Shown: positions 24,774-34,410, counted from the stretch's first letter. The stretch is DNA of 64,000 bases from Jidongwangia harbinensis (GCF_020216025.1 NZ_JAIWNC010000023.1:124001-188000), one strand, 5' to 3'. Numbers and translations are program-made. The notes: generated by a model from the letters alone, not told the origin.

Positions 24774-27476
24774 ATGGGATTCCGGACCTGGCTGCTGCCC
24801 GCCGTGCTGACGGCCGGGCAACTGCTGCTCTGGCCCGGCGCACCGCTGCTCACCGGCGATCCGGTCAACCCCGCGGCGGCCTCGGCGGTCGTGGTCGCCA
24901 CGCTCGTCACCGGGGTGGCCCTGCTCTGGCGGCACCGCGCGCCGGTCCCGGTCGCTGTGGCCGTCGTGGCCGCGCTCAGCCTGGCGTACTGGGCCGAACG
25001 GAGCGACCAGCTGTTGGTGATCGCCATCGCCGACCTGGTCGCGCTGTACTCCGTCGCGCTGCGCTGCCCGCGGCGCACCACGCTGTACACCGCCGGCGGG
25101 GTGCTGCTCTGGCAGGCCGGCGTGGCCGCGGTCGAGGACGTGAACACCGTCGGCGAGTACGTCCTCACCCTGCTCACCCTCGTGGTGGTCTACGCCCTGG
25201 TGGTGGCGTTCGGCCGGGTCCGCCGCCGCTGGCTGGCCGACCGGGCGGCCGCCTCCCGGGACGTGGCCGAGGCCGAGGCCCGGCGCCGCGACGCCGCGGA
25301 CGCGGAACGGCACCGCCTCGCCCGCGAGCTGCACGACGTCACCGCGCACCACCTGACCTCCATCGTGGTGAGTGTGTCCGCCGCGCAGCACCTCGGTGAC
25401 AAGCGACCCGATCTGCGGCGGGAGGCGCTGGACTTCGCCGCCCGTACCGGCCGGGAGACGCTCGACGCGCTGCACCGGCTGGTGTCGGTGATGCAGCTGC
25501 CCGGCGAACGGCCGGCCTCGCCGGCCGAGCAGCTCGCGGACCTGGCGGCCGGCTTCGTCCGGCTGGGCCAGCGGGTGACGGTACGGCTGCCGGAGACGGA
25601 ACTGCCGGCGCCGGTCGCCGAGGCGGTCCACGGGATCGCGCGGGAAGCCCTGACCAACACCCTGCGGTACGCCCCCGGGGCGCGGGTGCGGATGCGGGTG
25701 ACGCAGTCCGCCGAGGGCACCGAGCTGATCGTGGAGAACGACGCCCCGGCCACGGCGTTGGGCTTCGGCGCCGGGCGGGGCGCGACGGCCGGGCTGGGTG
25801 GCGGCCGCGGGCTGGCCGGGATGCGGGAGCGGGCCGCCGCGCTCGGCGGTACGGCCGAGGCGGGTCCGCGGGTCGACGGCGGATGGCGGGTACGGGCGCT
25901 CCTGCCCGCGGCGCCCGGAGCCCGCGCCGCCGGCGGGCCGGTGGCCGGCGGGCCGGTGGCCGGCGGGCCAGTGGCCGGCGGGCCGCCGTGGTGGGCCCGG
26001 GCGGACAACGTGGTCGACGCCGGTCTGGTCGCCGGCATGCTGTTCCTGCCGGCGCTCGGCCTCCTCATCCTGATCGAGGACGTCGCCCGGCCGACCGCAC
26101 CGGAGCTGGTCCTGATCGCCCTGGCCACCCTCGCGCACGCGGCGCCGCTGGTCTGGCGGCGCCGCCACCCGTGGCCGGTGTTCGCGCTGGTGGCCGGCAC
26201 CACCTGGCTGTGGCCGGTGCTGACTCTGGTGGGTGCCCTGCCGGAGTCGGGCGGGTGGCTGGTGCTCGGCGGCGTGGCCGCCGACGCGGCCGCCGTCTAC
26301 GCGGTCGCCGCCTACGGCGGCCGCGGCCGGATCACCGCGCTCACCATCCCCGCCGTGCTGGTCTGCACCGGCCTGGCCACCGCCGTGACCGGCGGCGTGG
26401 AAAGCGGCTTACGGTCGCCGCCCGCCGTCCCGGACCTCGCGGCGGCCGAGCTGACCACGCGCGATCTGCTGCTGGTCGCGGCGCTCGTCGGGGTGAGTTT
26501 CATGGTGATGACCGTGGTGCTGCTCGCACCGGTCGTCGCGGCGTGCTGGGGTGCGGGCGCCGCAAAGGCCGCCCGGGCGGCGCGGGTGCGGTACCGGGAG
26601 CACGGGGCGCTGGCCGAGGCGACCGCCCGGGCCGTGCTCTCGGCCGCCGACGAGCGGGCCCGGGTGGCGGCCGGGCTGCGCGCCGCGGTGCTGGAACAGA
26701 CCGCGCGGGTCGGCACCACCGCCGAGGCGGGCGACGTGGACGGGGTGCTGGTGTCGGCCCGGGCGGCGCTCGGGTCGATGCGGGGCCTGCTCAGCGGCCT
26801 GCGTGAGCCACCGCAGCCGGGCGGGGTGGCGCCACCCGGCCCCGGACTGGGACCGCCCTCCGCGACCCCGCCCGTAACCGAGCCCGACCCGGCCGCTCAG
26901 ACCACCAACGGGCCGGACCCGGCCAAATCCGGACCCCACCCGGCCACCCCGGCCGAACCCGGACCCCACCCGGCGACCCCGGCCGGAAACGGGCCGGGGC
27001 GAGCCGGCCCGGGCGGAGCCGGTCTCGCGTCGCTCGCCGAGCTGCTGCGGACCAGTGCGCGCCCGGCCACGCTGACCGTCGTCGGCGACCTCGAGGGCCT
27101 GCCGGCCGCCGTCGACCGGTCCGCCTACCGGCTGGTGGAGATGCTGCTGACCGGCGGCTCCGGGCCGGCCACCGTGCGGGTGACCCGGTCCGCCGACGGG
27201 CTGCGGATCACCGTCACCGGAGTGGCCGCGGACGCCGACGGCACCCGGGCGGCCGCGGTGCAGGCCCGGGTGTCCGCGCTGGGCGGCACCTACGCGGACG
27301 GACCGGCCGAGCCCGGCTACCCGGCCGAGCCCAGCAACCCGGCCGAGCCCAGCAACCCGGCCGAGCCCGGCAACCCGGCCGAGCCCGGCAACCCGGCCGA
27401 GGCCGGCAACGGAGTTGTGGAAGTCTTGCTGCCGGTACCGGCGGCTGTGGAGGTGACGTCATCGCGATTCGGGTGA
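24774..27476 (+). CDS. NarL-type sensor histidine kinase fused to a second, degenerate kinase
   Basis: About 900 residues. First half: four or five membrane helices, then ERHRLARELHDVTAHHLTSI (HisKA_3, phospho-accepting His in ELHD) and an ATPase domain with EALTNTLRYAPGAR (Asn box) and GGGRGLAGMRERAAALGG. Second half: four or five more helices from WWARADNVVDAGLVAG, then ADERARVAAGLRAAVLEQTA, which aligns with a HisKA_3 helix but lacks the His. Its ATPase-like end (YRLVEMLLTGGSGPATVRV) has no Asn box. Three repeat-coded linkers (GGPVA, GPHPATPA, NPAEPG/S) join the parts. It overlaps the response regulator start by 4 bp. The second module is probably a pseudo-kinase with a sensory or dimerisation role. 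Confidence 0.88.
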   Translation: MGFRTWLLPAVLTAGQLLLWPGAPLLTGDPVNPAAASAVVVATLVTGVALLWRHRAPVPVAVAVVAALSLAYWAERSDQLLVIAIADLVALYSVALRCPRRTTLYTAGGVLLWQAGVAAVEDVNTVGEYVLTLLTLVVVYALVVAFGRVRRRWLADRAAASRDVAEAEARRRDAADAERHRLARELHDVTAHHLTSIVVSVSAAQHLGDKRPDLRREALDFAARTGRETLDALHRLVSVMQLPGERPASPAEQLADLAAGFVRLGQRVTVRLPETELPAPVAEAVHGIAREALTNTLRYAPGARVRMRVTQSAEGTELIVENDAPATALGFGAGRGATAGLGGGRGLAGMRERAAALGGTAEAGPRVDGGWRVRALLPAAPGARAAGGPVAGGPVAGGPVAGGPPWWARADNVVDAGLVAGMLFLPALGLLILIEDVARPTAPELVLIALATLAHAAPLVWRRRHPWPVFALVAGTTWLWPVLTLVGALPESGGWLVLGGVAADAAAVYAVAAYGGRGRITALTIPAVLVCTGLATAVTGGVESGLRSPPAVPDLAAAELTTRDLLLVAALVGVSFMVMTVVLLAPVVAACWGAGAAKAARAARVRYREHGALAEATARAVLSAADERARVAAGLRAAVLEQTARVGTTAEAGDVDGVLVSARAALGSMRGLLSGLREPPQPGGVAPPGPGLGPPSATPPVTEPDPAAQTTNGPDPAKSGPHPATPAEPGPHPATPAGNGPGRAGPGGAGLASLAELLRTSARPATLTVVGDLEGLPAAVDRSAYRLVEMLLTGGSGPATVRVTRSADGLRITVTGVAADADGTRAAAVQARVSALGGTYADGPAEPGYPAEPSNPAEPSNPAEPGNPAEPGNPAEAGNGVVEVLLPVPAAVEVTSSRFG
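25928..25985 (+). repeat. 15-bp minisatellite coding GGPVA units
   Basis: About four copies of GCCGGCGGGCCGGTG-type units inside the histidine kinase gene, between its two halves. An 18-bp array (NPAEPG/S) lies near the 3' end at about 27305-27412. Confidence 0.8.
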
Positions 27477-28123
27477 TGGTGGTGGACGACCAGCTCATGG
27501 TGCGGGCCGGGCTGTCCGCGATCGTGGACGCCGAGGACGACCTCGAGGTGGTCGGCGAGGCCGCCGACGGGCAGGCGGCGCTGGACCTGGCGGCGCGCCT
27601 GCGGCCGGACGTCGTGCTGATGGACATCCGGATGCCGGGCATGGACGGGCTCGCCGCCACCGCCCGCCTCACCGCGGCGGAGAACCCGCCGCGGGTGCTG
27701 GTGCTGACCACGTTCCACCAGGACGCGTACGTGTTCCAGGCACTGCAGGCCGGTGCGGCCGGGTTCCTGCTCAAGGACGCCGAACCCGCCGACCTGGTGG
27801 CCGCGGTCCGGGTGGTGGCGGCCGGGGAGGCGATGCTCAGCCCGGTGGTGACCCGGCGGCTGATCGACGCGTTCGCGGCCGGGACGGTGGCCGGCCCGGC
27901 CCGCCCCGATCCGCGGCTGGCGGCACTCACCCCGCGGGAGCGGGACGTCCTGGCGGGGGTGGCCGCGGGCTGGTCCAACGCGGAGATCGGCGAGCGGCTG
28001 GGCATCGCCACCGGCACGGTGAAGGCGCACGTGAACGCGCTGCTGCCGAAGCTGGGTGTGCGCAGCCGGGTGCAGGCGACGATCGCCGCCTACGACCTCG
28101 GCGTGGTCCGGCCCCGGGGCTGA
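27473..28123 (+). CDS. NarL/LuxR-type response regulator
   Basis: 216 residues. Receiver domain: MMVVDDQLMVRAGLSAI with the acidic pair, VVLMDIRMPGMDGLAA with the phospho-accepting Asp near residue 52, LVLTTF with the switch Thr, and LLKDAEP with the conserved Lys. The C-terminal LTPRERDVLAGVAAGWSNAE followed by IGERLGIATGTVKAHVN is the GerE/LuxR helix-turn-helix. It overlaps the fused kinase gene and is its cognate regulator. Likely targets include the adjacent divergent CPBP gene, but no operator was identified. Confidence 0.95.
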   Translation: MMVVDDQLMVRAGLSAIVDAEDDLEVVGEAADGQAALDLAARLRPDVVLMDIRMPGMDGLAATARLTAAENPPRVLVLTTFHQDAYVFQALQAGAAGFLLKDAEPADLVAAVRVVAAGEAMLSPVVTRRLIDAFAAGTVAGPARPDPRLAALTPRERDVLAGVAAGWSNAEIGERLGIATGTVKAHVNALLPKLGVRSRVQATIAAYDLGVVRPRG

Positions 28124-28144
28124 GCGCGCCGGGGCCGGCCCGGG

Positions 28145-29788
28145 TCAGCCCTTCAGCGCGGCGGAGACCACGGCCCGCGCCTCCTCCTGGATCTGGGCCA
28201 GGTGGTCCGGGCCCTGGAACGACTCGCCGTAGATCTTGTACACGTCCTCGGTGCCGGACGGCCGGGCCGCGAACCAGCCGGACTCGGTGGTCACCTTGAG
28301 GCCGCCGATCGCGGCGCCGTTGCCCGGTGCCGTGGTCAGGACCGCGGTGATCGGCTCGCCGGCCAGTTCCTTCGCGGTGACCTGGTCCGGCGACAGCTTC
28401 GCCAGCACCGCCTTCTCGTCCCGGGTGGCCGGCGCGTCGATCCGGGCGTACGCGGGGCTGCCGAACCGGCCGGTCAGGTCGGCGTAGTGCTCGCTGGGCG
28501 TGCGGCCCGTGGTGGCCAGGATCTCCGAGGCCAGCAGGTCGAGCAGCAGGCCGTCCTTGTCGGTGCTCCACACGCTGCCGTCGCGGCGCAGGAACGACGC
28601 GCCGGCACTCTCCTCGCCGCCGAAGCCGACGCTGCCGTCGAGCAGGCCGGGCACGAACCACTTGAAGCCGACCGGCACCTCGTCGAGCCGGCGACCCAGA
28701 TCCGCGGCCACCCGGTCGATCATCGAGGAGGACACCAGCGTCTTGCCGACCGCGGCGCCGGACGGCCAGTCGGTGCGCACCCGGAACAGGTAGGCGATCG
28801 CCACGGCCAGGTAGTGGTTCGGGTTCATCAGGCCGCCGTCGGGGGTGACGATGCCGTGCCGGTCGGCGTCCGCGTCGTTGCCGGTGGCGATCTGGAAGCG
28901 GTCCTTCTGCTCGATCAGCGACGCCATCGCGTACGGCGACGAGCAGTCCATCCGGATCTTGCCGTCCCAGTCCAGCGTCATGAACCGGAACGTGGGGTCG
29001 ACGTCCGGGTTGACCACGGTCAGGTCCAGGCCGTACCGCTCGCCGATCTCGCCCCAGTACGCCACGCTGGCGCCGCCGAGCGGGTCGGCGCCGATCCGCA
29101 CGCCGGCCGAGCGGATCGCGTCCAGGTCGATCACCGCGCCCAGATCGCCGACATAGGCGTCCAGGAAGTCGTACGTGGACACGGTCGCGGCGCTCCGGGC
29201 CCGCGCGGCCGGCACCCGGCGTACGTCCGCGAGTCCCGCCGCGATCAGCGCGTTCGCCCGGTCCTGGATCCATTTCGTGGCGTCGGTGTCGGCCGGACCG
29301 CCGTGCGGCGGGTTGTACTTGAAGCCGCCGTCGGCCGGCGGGTTGTGCGACGGCGTCACCACCACGCCGTCGGCCAGGCCGGACTGCCGGCCCCGGTTGT
29401 GGCGCAGGATCGCGTGCGACAGCGCCGGGGTCGGGGTGTACCCGTCCCGGCTGTCGATCAGCACGGTCACCTCGTTCGCCGCGAACACCTCCAGCGCGCT
29501 GACCATCGCCGGCTCGCTCAGCGCGTGGGTGTCGCGGACCAGGAACAGCGGGCCGTCGGTGCCCTGGTCCCGGCGGTACTCGACGATCGCCTGGCTGGTC
29601 GCCACGATGTGGTCCTCGTTGAACGCGGTGCGCAGGCTGGATCCGCGGTGCCCGGAGGTGCCGAACGCGACCCGCTGCTCCGGCACCTCCGGGTCGGGGT
29701 GCTCGGTGTAGTACGACAGGATCACGCGGGGCACGTCGATGGCGTCGCGGGCCTCGGCGGGTCGGCCGGCACGGGGATCTACGGACAT
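28145..29788 (-). CDS. pgm: Phosphoglucomutase (alpha-D-glucose specific)
   Basis: A 547-residue enzyme interconverting glucose-1-phosphate and glucose-6-phosphate, linking glycogen and nucleotide-sugar synthesis to central metabolism. GTSGHRGSS near residue 44 binds phosphate. VVVTPSHNPPADGGFKYNPP carries the catalytic phospho-Ser. GNDADADRHGI is the Mg-binding DxDxD loop. GEESAGASFLRRDG is the sugar-binding loop, and RPSGTEDVYKIYGESF the C-terminal phosphate site. The full-length family size is about 545. It converges with the response regulator, 21 bp apart. Confidence 0.95.
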   Translation of the reverse strand: MSVDPRAGRPAEARDAIDVPRVILSYYTEHPDPEVPEQRVAFGTSGHRGSSLRTAFNEDHIVATSQAIVEYRRDQGTDGPLFLVRDTHALSEPAMVSALEVFAANEVTVLIDSRDGYTPTPALSHAILRHNRGRQSGLADGVVVTPSHNPPADGGFKYNPPHGGPADTDATKWIQDRANALIAAGLADVRRVPAARARSAATVSTYDFLDAYVGDLGAVIDLDAIRSAGVRIGADPLGGASVAYWGEIGERYGLDLTVVNPDVDPTFRFMTLDWDGKIRMDCSSPYAMASLIEQKDRFQIATGNDADADRHGIVTPDGGLMNPNHYLAVAIAYLFRVRTDWPSGAAVGKTLVSSSMIDRVAADLGRRLDEVPVGFKWFVPGLLDGSVGFGGEESAGASFLRRDGSVWSTDKDGLLLDLLASEILATTGRTPSEHYADLTGRFGSPAYARIDAPATRDEKAVLAKLSPDQVTAKELAGEPITAVLTTAPGNGAAIGGLKVTTESGWFAARPSGTEDVYKIYGESFQGPDHLAQIQEEARAVVSAALKG

Positions 29789-29961
29789 CGGGGGCCTCCT
29801 CGGAGCGTGGAACCGGCCCGGGGCGGCGGCGTCGAACCGCGCCGTGGTCGCCCGGCGGTCGTTGTGCGGATCGTATCGTTGCGCGGTACCCGGGACACGC
29901 GATCGGTAAGCCGTCGCGGCCGGTATTGAACCTTTCCGGCCCGGAATCCGAACTACCTGAC

Positions 29962-31638
29962 GTGACAGGGGCGAAAGCGGCCGGGGGGCCGCGAGACGGT
30001 CGCCGGCTGCGCCGTGTCCTCGTACCCCTGGTGTCCGCTCTGTTCCTGGTGCTCGGGCCGGCCGTGCCGGCCGAGGCGCACGCCGCGCTGCTGGCCTCCA
30101 CCCCCGCGCCGGGCAGCGTGATCGGCACCTCCCCGACCGAGGTGACCGTGACGTTCAGCGAACCGGTCACGCCGGTCGCCGGCCGGGTCCAGGTGATCGC
30201 GCCGGACGGGCGGCGGATCTCCGGGGCGGTCACCGCCCGCGGCGCGGTCCTCACCGTCGCGGTCCGGCGCGCCGACCGGCCGCTCGGCACCTACCTGGTC
30301 AGCTACCGGGTGATCTCGGCGGACAGCCACCCGGTGGCGGGGGCGCTGACGTTCTCGGTGGGCGCGCCGTCCACGACGCCGCCGGCGGCCACCGCGGACG
30401 ACGTCCACCGGTCGGTGGCGGTCGCGCTGCCGGCGGTCCGCTATCTCGGGTACGCCGGGCTGACCCTGACCATCGGCCCGGCGCTGCTGCTGGCGCTGCT
30501 CTGGCCCCGCCGCACCCCCCGCCGCGGCGCGGTCCGCCTGGTGCGCGCGGGCCTGGCCGCGACCGCCGTGGCCACGCTGGCGGATCTGTGGCTGCAGGCG
30601 CCGTACCGGTCCGGCACCCCGCTGTGGGACGTCGCACCGGGCGCCCTCGGGCAGGTGCTGACCGACGGCTACGGGCTGGCGCTCGGCGCCCGCCTGGCGG
30701 TCCTGGCGGTGGTGGCCGGGCTGCTGCCGCCGGTGCTGGCCGGCACCGCCGGGCGCGGCCGGGCGCTCACCCTCGCCGGTCTCGGGCTGGGCGGTCTGGC
30801 CACCTGGCCGCTGACCGGGCACGCGGTCGCGGCGCCGCTGCCGGCGGTGATCGTGGCCGCCGACGTGGTGCACATGGCGGCCATGGCGGTCTGGCTGGGC
30901 GGCCTGGTCACGCTGACCGTGGTGCTGCTGCGCCGGACCCATCCCCGGGTGCTGGGCGTGCTGCTGCCGGTGTGGTCGCGGTGGGCCGCGGTGGCGGTGG
31001 TGTGGCTGGTCGGCGCCGGGGTGCTGCAGGCCGTGGTGCAGGTCGGCTCGGTGCCGGCGCTGTGGCGCACCGACTACGGCCGGCTGCTGGTCGCCAAGGT
31101 GGCGGTGCTGGCGCTGACCCTGGGCGCGGCGGCGTACGCCCGGCGGCTGGTGCACCACGCCGGCGCCCCGGCCGGGTTGCGCCGCACGGTCGGCATCGAG
31201 GTGGCCGCGACCGCCGTGGTGCTCGGTCTCAGCGCCGTCCTGGTCCAGGTGAATCCGGGCCGCAGCGCCACCACCGACGCGGCCACGGTGATCGACGACG
31301 GCGTGTCGCAGACCCTCACCTCGTCGCTGTACACGCTGCAGTTCAACATCTATCCGCTGCAGATCGGCGACAACAACACGGTGCACGCGTTCGTCTACAC
31401 GCCGGAGGGCAAGCCGCTGCCGGCCGCCGAGTGGACCGTCACCTCGGCACTCGCCGGGCGCGACCTGGAACCGGTGACCACCCCGATGCTGGGCGTGCTG
31501 CCGCGGCACCACGCCATCGGCGCGCTCACGTTCCCGCTGCCCGGCACGTACGACCTGCGCTTCACCATCCGGATCTCGGAGATCGACCAGGCCACGGTGA
31601 AGACCACGGTCACCGTGCCGGCGGCCGCCCGGGGGTGA
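29962..31638 (+). CDS. CopC-CopD copper resistance/transport fusion protein
   Basis: About 558 residues. A signal peptide (RRVLVPLVSALFLVLGPAVP then AEA) leads to a CopC domain whose mature N-terminus starts HAALLASTPAPGSVI; this His and the SADSHPVAGALTFSVG His are the usual Cu(II) ligands. Eight membrane helices follow (CopD domain, residues about 160-440), then a ~115-residue extracellular beta domain ending in FTIRISEIDQATVKTTVTV, as in YcnJ/YobA-type proteins. It probably binds and imports copper across the membrane. GTG 29962 is preferred; TTG 29926 in the same frame is an alternative and neither has a clear ribosome site, so a leaderless transcript is possible. Confidence 0.88.
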   Translation: MTGAKAAGGPRDGRRLRRVLVPLVSALFLVLGPAVPAEAHAALLASTPAPGSVIGTSPTEVTVTFSEPVTPVAGRVQVIAPDGRRISGAVTARGAVLTVAVRRADRPLGTYLVSYRVISADSHPVAGALTFSVGAPSTTPPAATADDVHRSVAVALPAVRYLGYAGLTLTIGPALLLALLWPRRTPRRGAVRLVRAGLAATAVATLADLWLQAPYRSGTPLWDVAPGALGQVLTDGYGLALGARLAVLAVVAGLLPPVLAGTAGRGRALTLAGLGLGGLATWPLTGHAVAAPLPAVIVAADVVHMAAMAVWLGGLVTLTVVLLRRTHPRVLGVLLPVWSRWAAVAVVWLVGAGVLQAVVQVGSVPALWRTDYGRLLVAKVAVLALTLGAAAYARRLVHHAGAPAGLRRTVGIEVAATAVVLGLSAVLVQVNPGRSATTDAATVIDDGVSQTLTSSLYTLQFNIYPLQIGDNNTVHAFVYTPEGKPLPAAEWTVTSALAGRDLEPVTTPMLGVLPRHHAIGALTFPLPGTYDLRFTIRISEIDQATVKTTVTVPAAARG

Positions 31639-31666
31639 CGATCCGGCGCCGGTTAACCTCGCCTGC

Positions 31667-32473
31667 GTGCTGATCCTGCTGCCGCCGAGCGAGGGCAAGT
31701 CCGTCCCGGCCACCGGCGATCCGGTCGACCCGGCCGAGCTCTGGCTGCCCCGCCTGGCCCCGGCCCGCCGCCGCGTGCTCACCCGTCTCGTCGCGATGTG
31801 CCGCCGGCACAGTGCGCGCGGGACGGCCGCGTCGCTCGCCACGCTCGGGCTGAGCGCCGGGCAGGCCGACGAGGTGGTGCGCAACGCCGGACTGGCCTCG
31901 GCGCCCGCCGCGCCGGCCGCCGAGGTGTACTCCGGCGTGCTGTACGAGGCACTCGGCGCCGCCGGCCTGGCCCCGGCCGCGCGGGACTGGCTGGACGCGC
32001 GGGCGGTGGTGTTCTCCGGGCTGTGGGGCGTGGTCCGGCTGCCCGACCGGATTCCGGCGTACCGGTGCTCGGTCGCGGTGTCGTTGCCCGGCCTCGGCGG
32101 GCTCACCGGGCACTGGAAGAAGGCGCTGGCCCCGGTCCTGACCGCGGCGGCCGGCGACGGCCCGGTGCTGGACCTGCGCTCCGGCGCGTACGCGGCGATG
32201 TGGTCGCCGGCCGGGCCGCTGGCCGCGCGCACCGCCCAGGTCCGGGTGCTGCACGAGCGCACCGTCGGCGGGGTCGCGCAGCGGTCCGTGGTCAGTCACT
32301 TCAACAAGGCCACCAAGGGGCGCCTGGTCCGGTCGCTGGCCGAGGCCGGCGCGGAGCCGGCCTCGGTCGGCGATCTGGTGACCGCGCTGCGCGACCTGAA
32401 GCACACGGTCGAGGAGCGGCCCGCGCCGGCGGACCGCCCCCGGCAGCTGGACGTGGTGGTGCCGGAGCTGTGA
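31667..32473 (+). CDS. yaaA: YaaA family peroxide-stress protein
   Basis: 268 residues starting MLILLPPSEGKSVPATGDPV, the family signature. PAAEVYSGVLYEAL, VVFSGLWGVVRLPDRIPAYR and SHFNKATKGRLVRSL are conserved blocks (DUF328). E. coli YaaA limits free iron during peroxide stress and binds DNA; the same role here is inference. The GTG start lies 28 bp after the CopC-CopD stop, so the two may be co-transcribed, which would link copper and oxidative stress. The stop directly abuts that of the convergent FKBP gene. Confidence 0.92.
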   Translation: MLILLPPSEGKSVPATGDPVDPAELWLPRLAPARRRVLTRLVAMCRRHSARGTAASLATLGLSAGQADEVVRNAGLASAPAAPAAEVYSGVLYEALGAAGLAPAARDWLDARAVVFSGLWGVVRLPDRIPAYRCSVAVSLPGLGGLTGHWKKALAPVLTAAAGDGPVLDLRSGAYAAMWSPAGPLAARTAQVRVLHERTVGGVAQRSVVSHFNKATKGRLVRSLAEAGAEPASVGDLVTALRDLKHTVEERPAPADRPRQLDVVVPEL

Positions 32474-33097
32474 CTACTGGGCGGCGAGGACGTCGACCAC
32501 GAAGCGGAGGTCGCCGGCCGGCCGCCCGCCTTCCGCCTTCTCCCCGTACGCCATCGTGGCCGGGATGTCGAGCTGCACCCGGCTGCCCACCGGCACGCCG
32601 ATCAGGCCCTGGTCGAAGCCGGGGATCAGCCCGCCCACGCCGATCTGGGTCTCCAGCAGCTGACCGGACTGCCACGAGGAGTCGAAGACCTTGCCGTCTT
32701 TGTAGGTGACGCCGACATAGTTGGCACGGATGGTCTGCCCGGCGGCGACGGCCGGGCCGGTGCCCTTGATCAGCGGGGTCACCTGGAGCTTCTTCACCCG
32801 GCCGCTGCCGGCCTTCACGGTCGGCGCGGTCTGGAGGGCCGGGTCGAGCGCCGCGGCCGGGTTCTCCGGCGGCGCGGCGGCGGACGGTGCGGCGGCGGAC
32901 GGGGGCGCCGCGGACGGTGTCGCCGGGTCGTCGTCGGACACCTGGACCAGCACGAACGTCGCGATCAGGACCGCGATCACGCCCACGCCGGCCAGGGCTC
33001 CGGCGATGGCCTGGCCGCGGCGCTTGGCGTTGGCGGCCTGCTCGGCCGTGGTCGGCTGCTCCGCCGCGGGCTCGGCGGTCTGCACGTGGTCAGTCAT
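32474..33097 (-). CDS. Membrane-anchored FKBP-type peptidyl-prolyl isomerase
   Basis: About 207 residues: a cytoplasmic Glu/Ala-rich start, one membrane helix (AIAGALAGVGVIAVLIATFV, residues 30-50), an Ala/Pro/Ser spacer, then an FKBP domain with VTPLIKGTGPAVAAGQTIRA, DGKVFDSSWQSGQ, LIPGFDQGLIGVPVGSRVQL and MAYGEKAEGG. These cover the isomerase pocket. It probably folds secreted proteins outside the membrane. ATG at 33097 precedes MTDHVQTAEPA; the longer frame upstream is promoter-like. A TATAAC-type element lies about 33 bases upstream of the start. Confidence 0.9.
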   Translation of the reverse strand: MTDHVQTAEPAAEQPTTAEQAANAKRRGQAIAGALAGVGVIAVLIATFVLVQVSDDDPATPSAAPPSAAAPSAAAPPENPAAALDPALQTAPTVKAGSGRVKKLQVTPLIKGTGPAVAAGQTIRANYVGVTYKDGKVFDSSWQSGQLLETQIGVGGLIPGFDQGLIGVPVGSRVQLDIPATMAYGEKAEGGRPAGDLRFVVDVLAAQ

Positions 33098-33429
33098 CTG
33101 CGGTCGACGCTCCTGCACTGTCTGGCTGGTTATACGGGCGAACCCGGACACCGTACTCGCCGAAGGAGCACCGTGGTCGGCCGAACCGCGGCGCCGAAGA
33201 TCCATTCGCGGTCCGGTGCCGCCGAACCGGCGATCGTGGCCCTCGACCGTAAGGGCGGTTACCGATCCCGCTCTGGTTCGTCACTGATCGAAGTGAGATC
33301 GTGTATCCGCTCACAGCAATGGCGGCGGGCGCTCACCGCCGGCAACTGCGACAGCGAACTCGGCTCACCGTGCCCGGCCGCCACCGGAGCCCGGCGACGG
33401 GAGCCCCGCGTACGACCGGGGAGGGTCGG
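33098..33429. promoter_or_regulatory. Divergent intergenic region
   Basis: 332 bp between the FKBP gene and a membrane protein gene. On the minus strand TATAAC lies near 33130-33136 as a possible -10. On the plus strand GATCGAAGTGAGATC near 33286 is a short repeat of GATC blocks. No RNA gene or coding sequence was recognised. Confidence 0.3.
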
Positions 33430-34410
33430 TTGCCGGACGACGACCGGAGAACGGGTCGGCAGTCACGATCCGGGGCACCGCACGGGCGGACGCCCCGGCC
33501 TCCGCACCCGGCCGGCCACGGCTACCGGGCCGGCGGGCGGCGGGCCGCGGCCGTACCCCCGGCGCTGCTCTCCGACGCCGGACGGCGCCGGGTGGGTGAG
33601 GTCCTGATGCCCGCCTCGGTGATCCTCGCCGGGGTGCTGCTGGTGGTGGCGTTCGCCTTCATCATCAACCGCGCCATGCGCGACGACCGGAACACCGCCA
33701 TCCCGCCGCCGCAACCCCCGGCGCTCGGCACGAACCCGCTCGCGCCCACCGAACAGGCACTGATCCCGCTGCCCAGCCCGTCCACCTCGGCCAGCCCGTC
33801 GTCCCCGGCGACCACCGCGCCGACGTCCCGGCCGCCGTCCAGCAAGCCGCCGGCCCCGGACCGGGGCGCGGTCGCCGTCGACCGCGCCGGGGTGCCGGGC
33901 CGGGTGGACCTGTCCGCCGAGGGCGACCGGGACTGGGTGCACTGGGGCCAGGACGGGACGTTCTCGCTGGAGCGCGACGCGGACGGCGGCTTCAAGATCC
34001 TGGAGGGCGCGCCCACCGCGCCGCGCAACCGGCACACGCTCAGCCCGCAACGGTTCGCCTGGCGCGGCGGCTCCCCGGTGCAGAACTCGGACGGCACCAC
34101 GACCGGCATCCGCACCTGCGGCAAGGGCAACGGCTTCACGCTCACCGCGCCGGCCGGGCGGGCCAACCGCACGCTGCGGGTGTACGTGGGCACGTTCGCC
34201 GCCCGCGGCCGCCTCGACGCCCGGCTCTCCACCGGCGGCGCGACCGTGGTGAGCCGCCTGGAGGAACGGGACGACAAGCTCGCCACCGCGGTCTTCACGG
34301 TGACGTACCGGTCGCCCAAGGACGGCACGCTGAAACTCAGCTGGACCACCGAGGAGTCCTTCGACTCCGACTGCGGCGGGGTGGCTCTGCAGGCCGCCAC
34401 CCTGCGCTGA
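33430..34410 (+). CDS. Single-pass membrane protein with Pro/Ser/Thr stalk and extracellular domain
   Basis: About 326 residues. After an Arg-rich cytoplasmic start there is one helix (MPASVILAGVLLVVAFAFII, near residue 59-78), then a Pro/Ser/Thr-rich stalk (TSASPSSPATTAPTSRPPSS) and a ~190-residue domain with VPGRVDLSAEGDRDWVHWGQ, FAWRGGSPVQNSDGTTTGIR and two Cys (RTCGKG, SDCGG) that may pair. It resembles beta-sandwich carbohydrate-binding or adhesion modules but is not recognised as a family. TTG at 33430 is chosen for the GGAGGG five bases upstream; GTG 33301 is also open. It is followed at 24 bp by the MMPL gene. Confidence 0.65.
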   Translation: MPDDDRRTGRQSRSGAPHGRTPRPPHPAGHGYRAGGRRAAAVPPALLSDAGRRRVGEVLMPASVILAGVLLVVAFAFIINRAMRDDRNTAIPPPQPPALGTNPLAPTEQALIPLPSPSTSASPSSPATTAPTSRPPSSKPPAPDRGAVAVDRAGVPGRVDLSAEGDRDWVHWGQDGTFSLERDADGGFKILEGAPTAPRNRHTLSPQRFAWRGGSPVQNSDGTTTGIRTCGKGNGFTLTAPAGRANRTLRVYVGTFAARGRLDARLSTGGATVVSRLEERDDKLATAVFTVTYRSPKDGTLKLSWTTEESFDSDCGGVALQAATLR

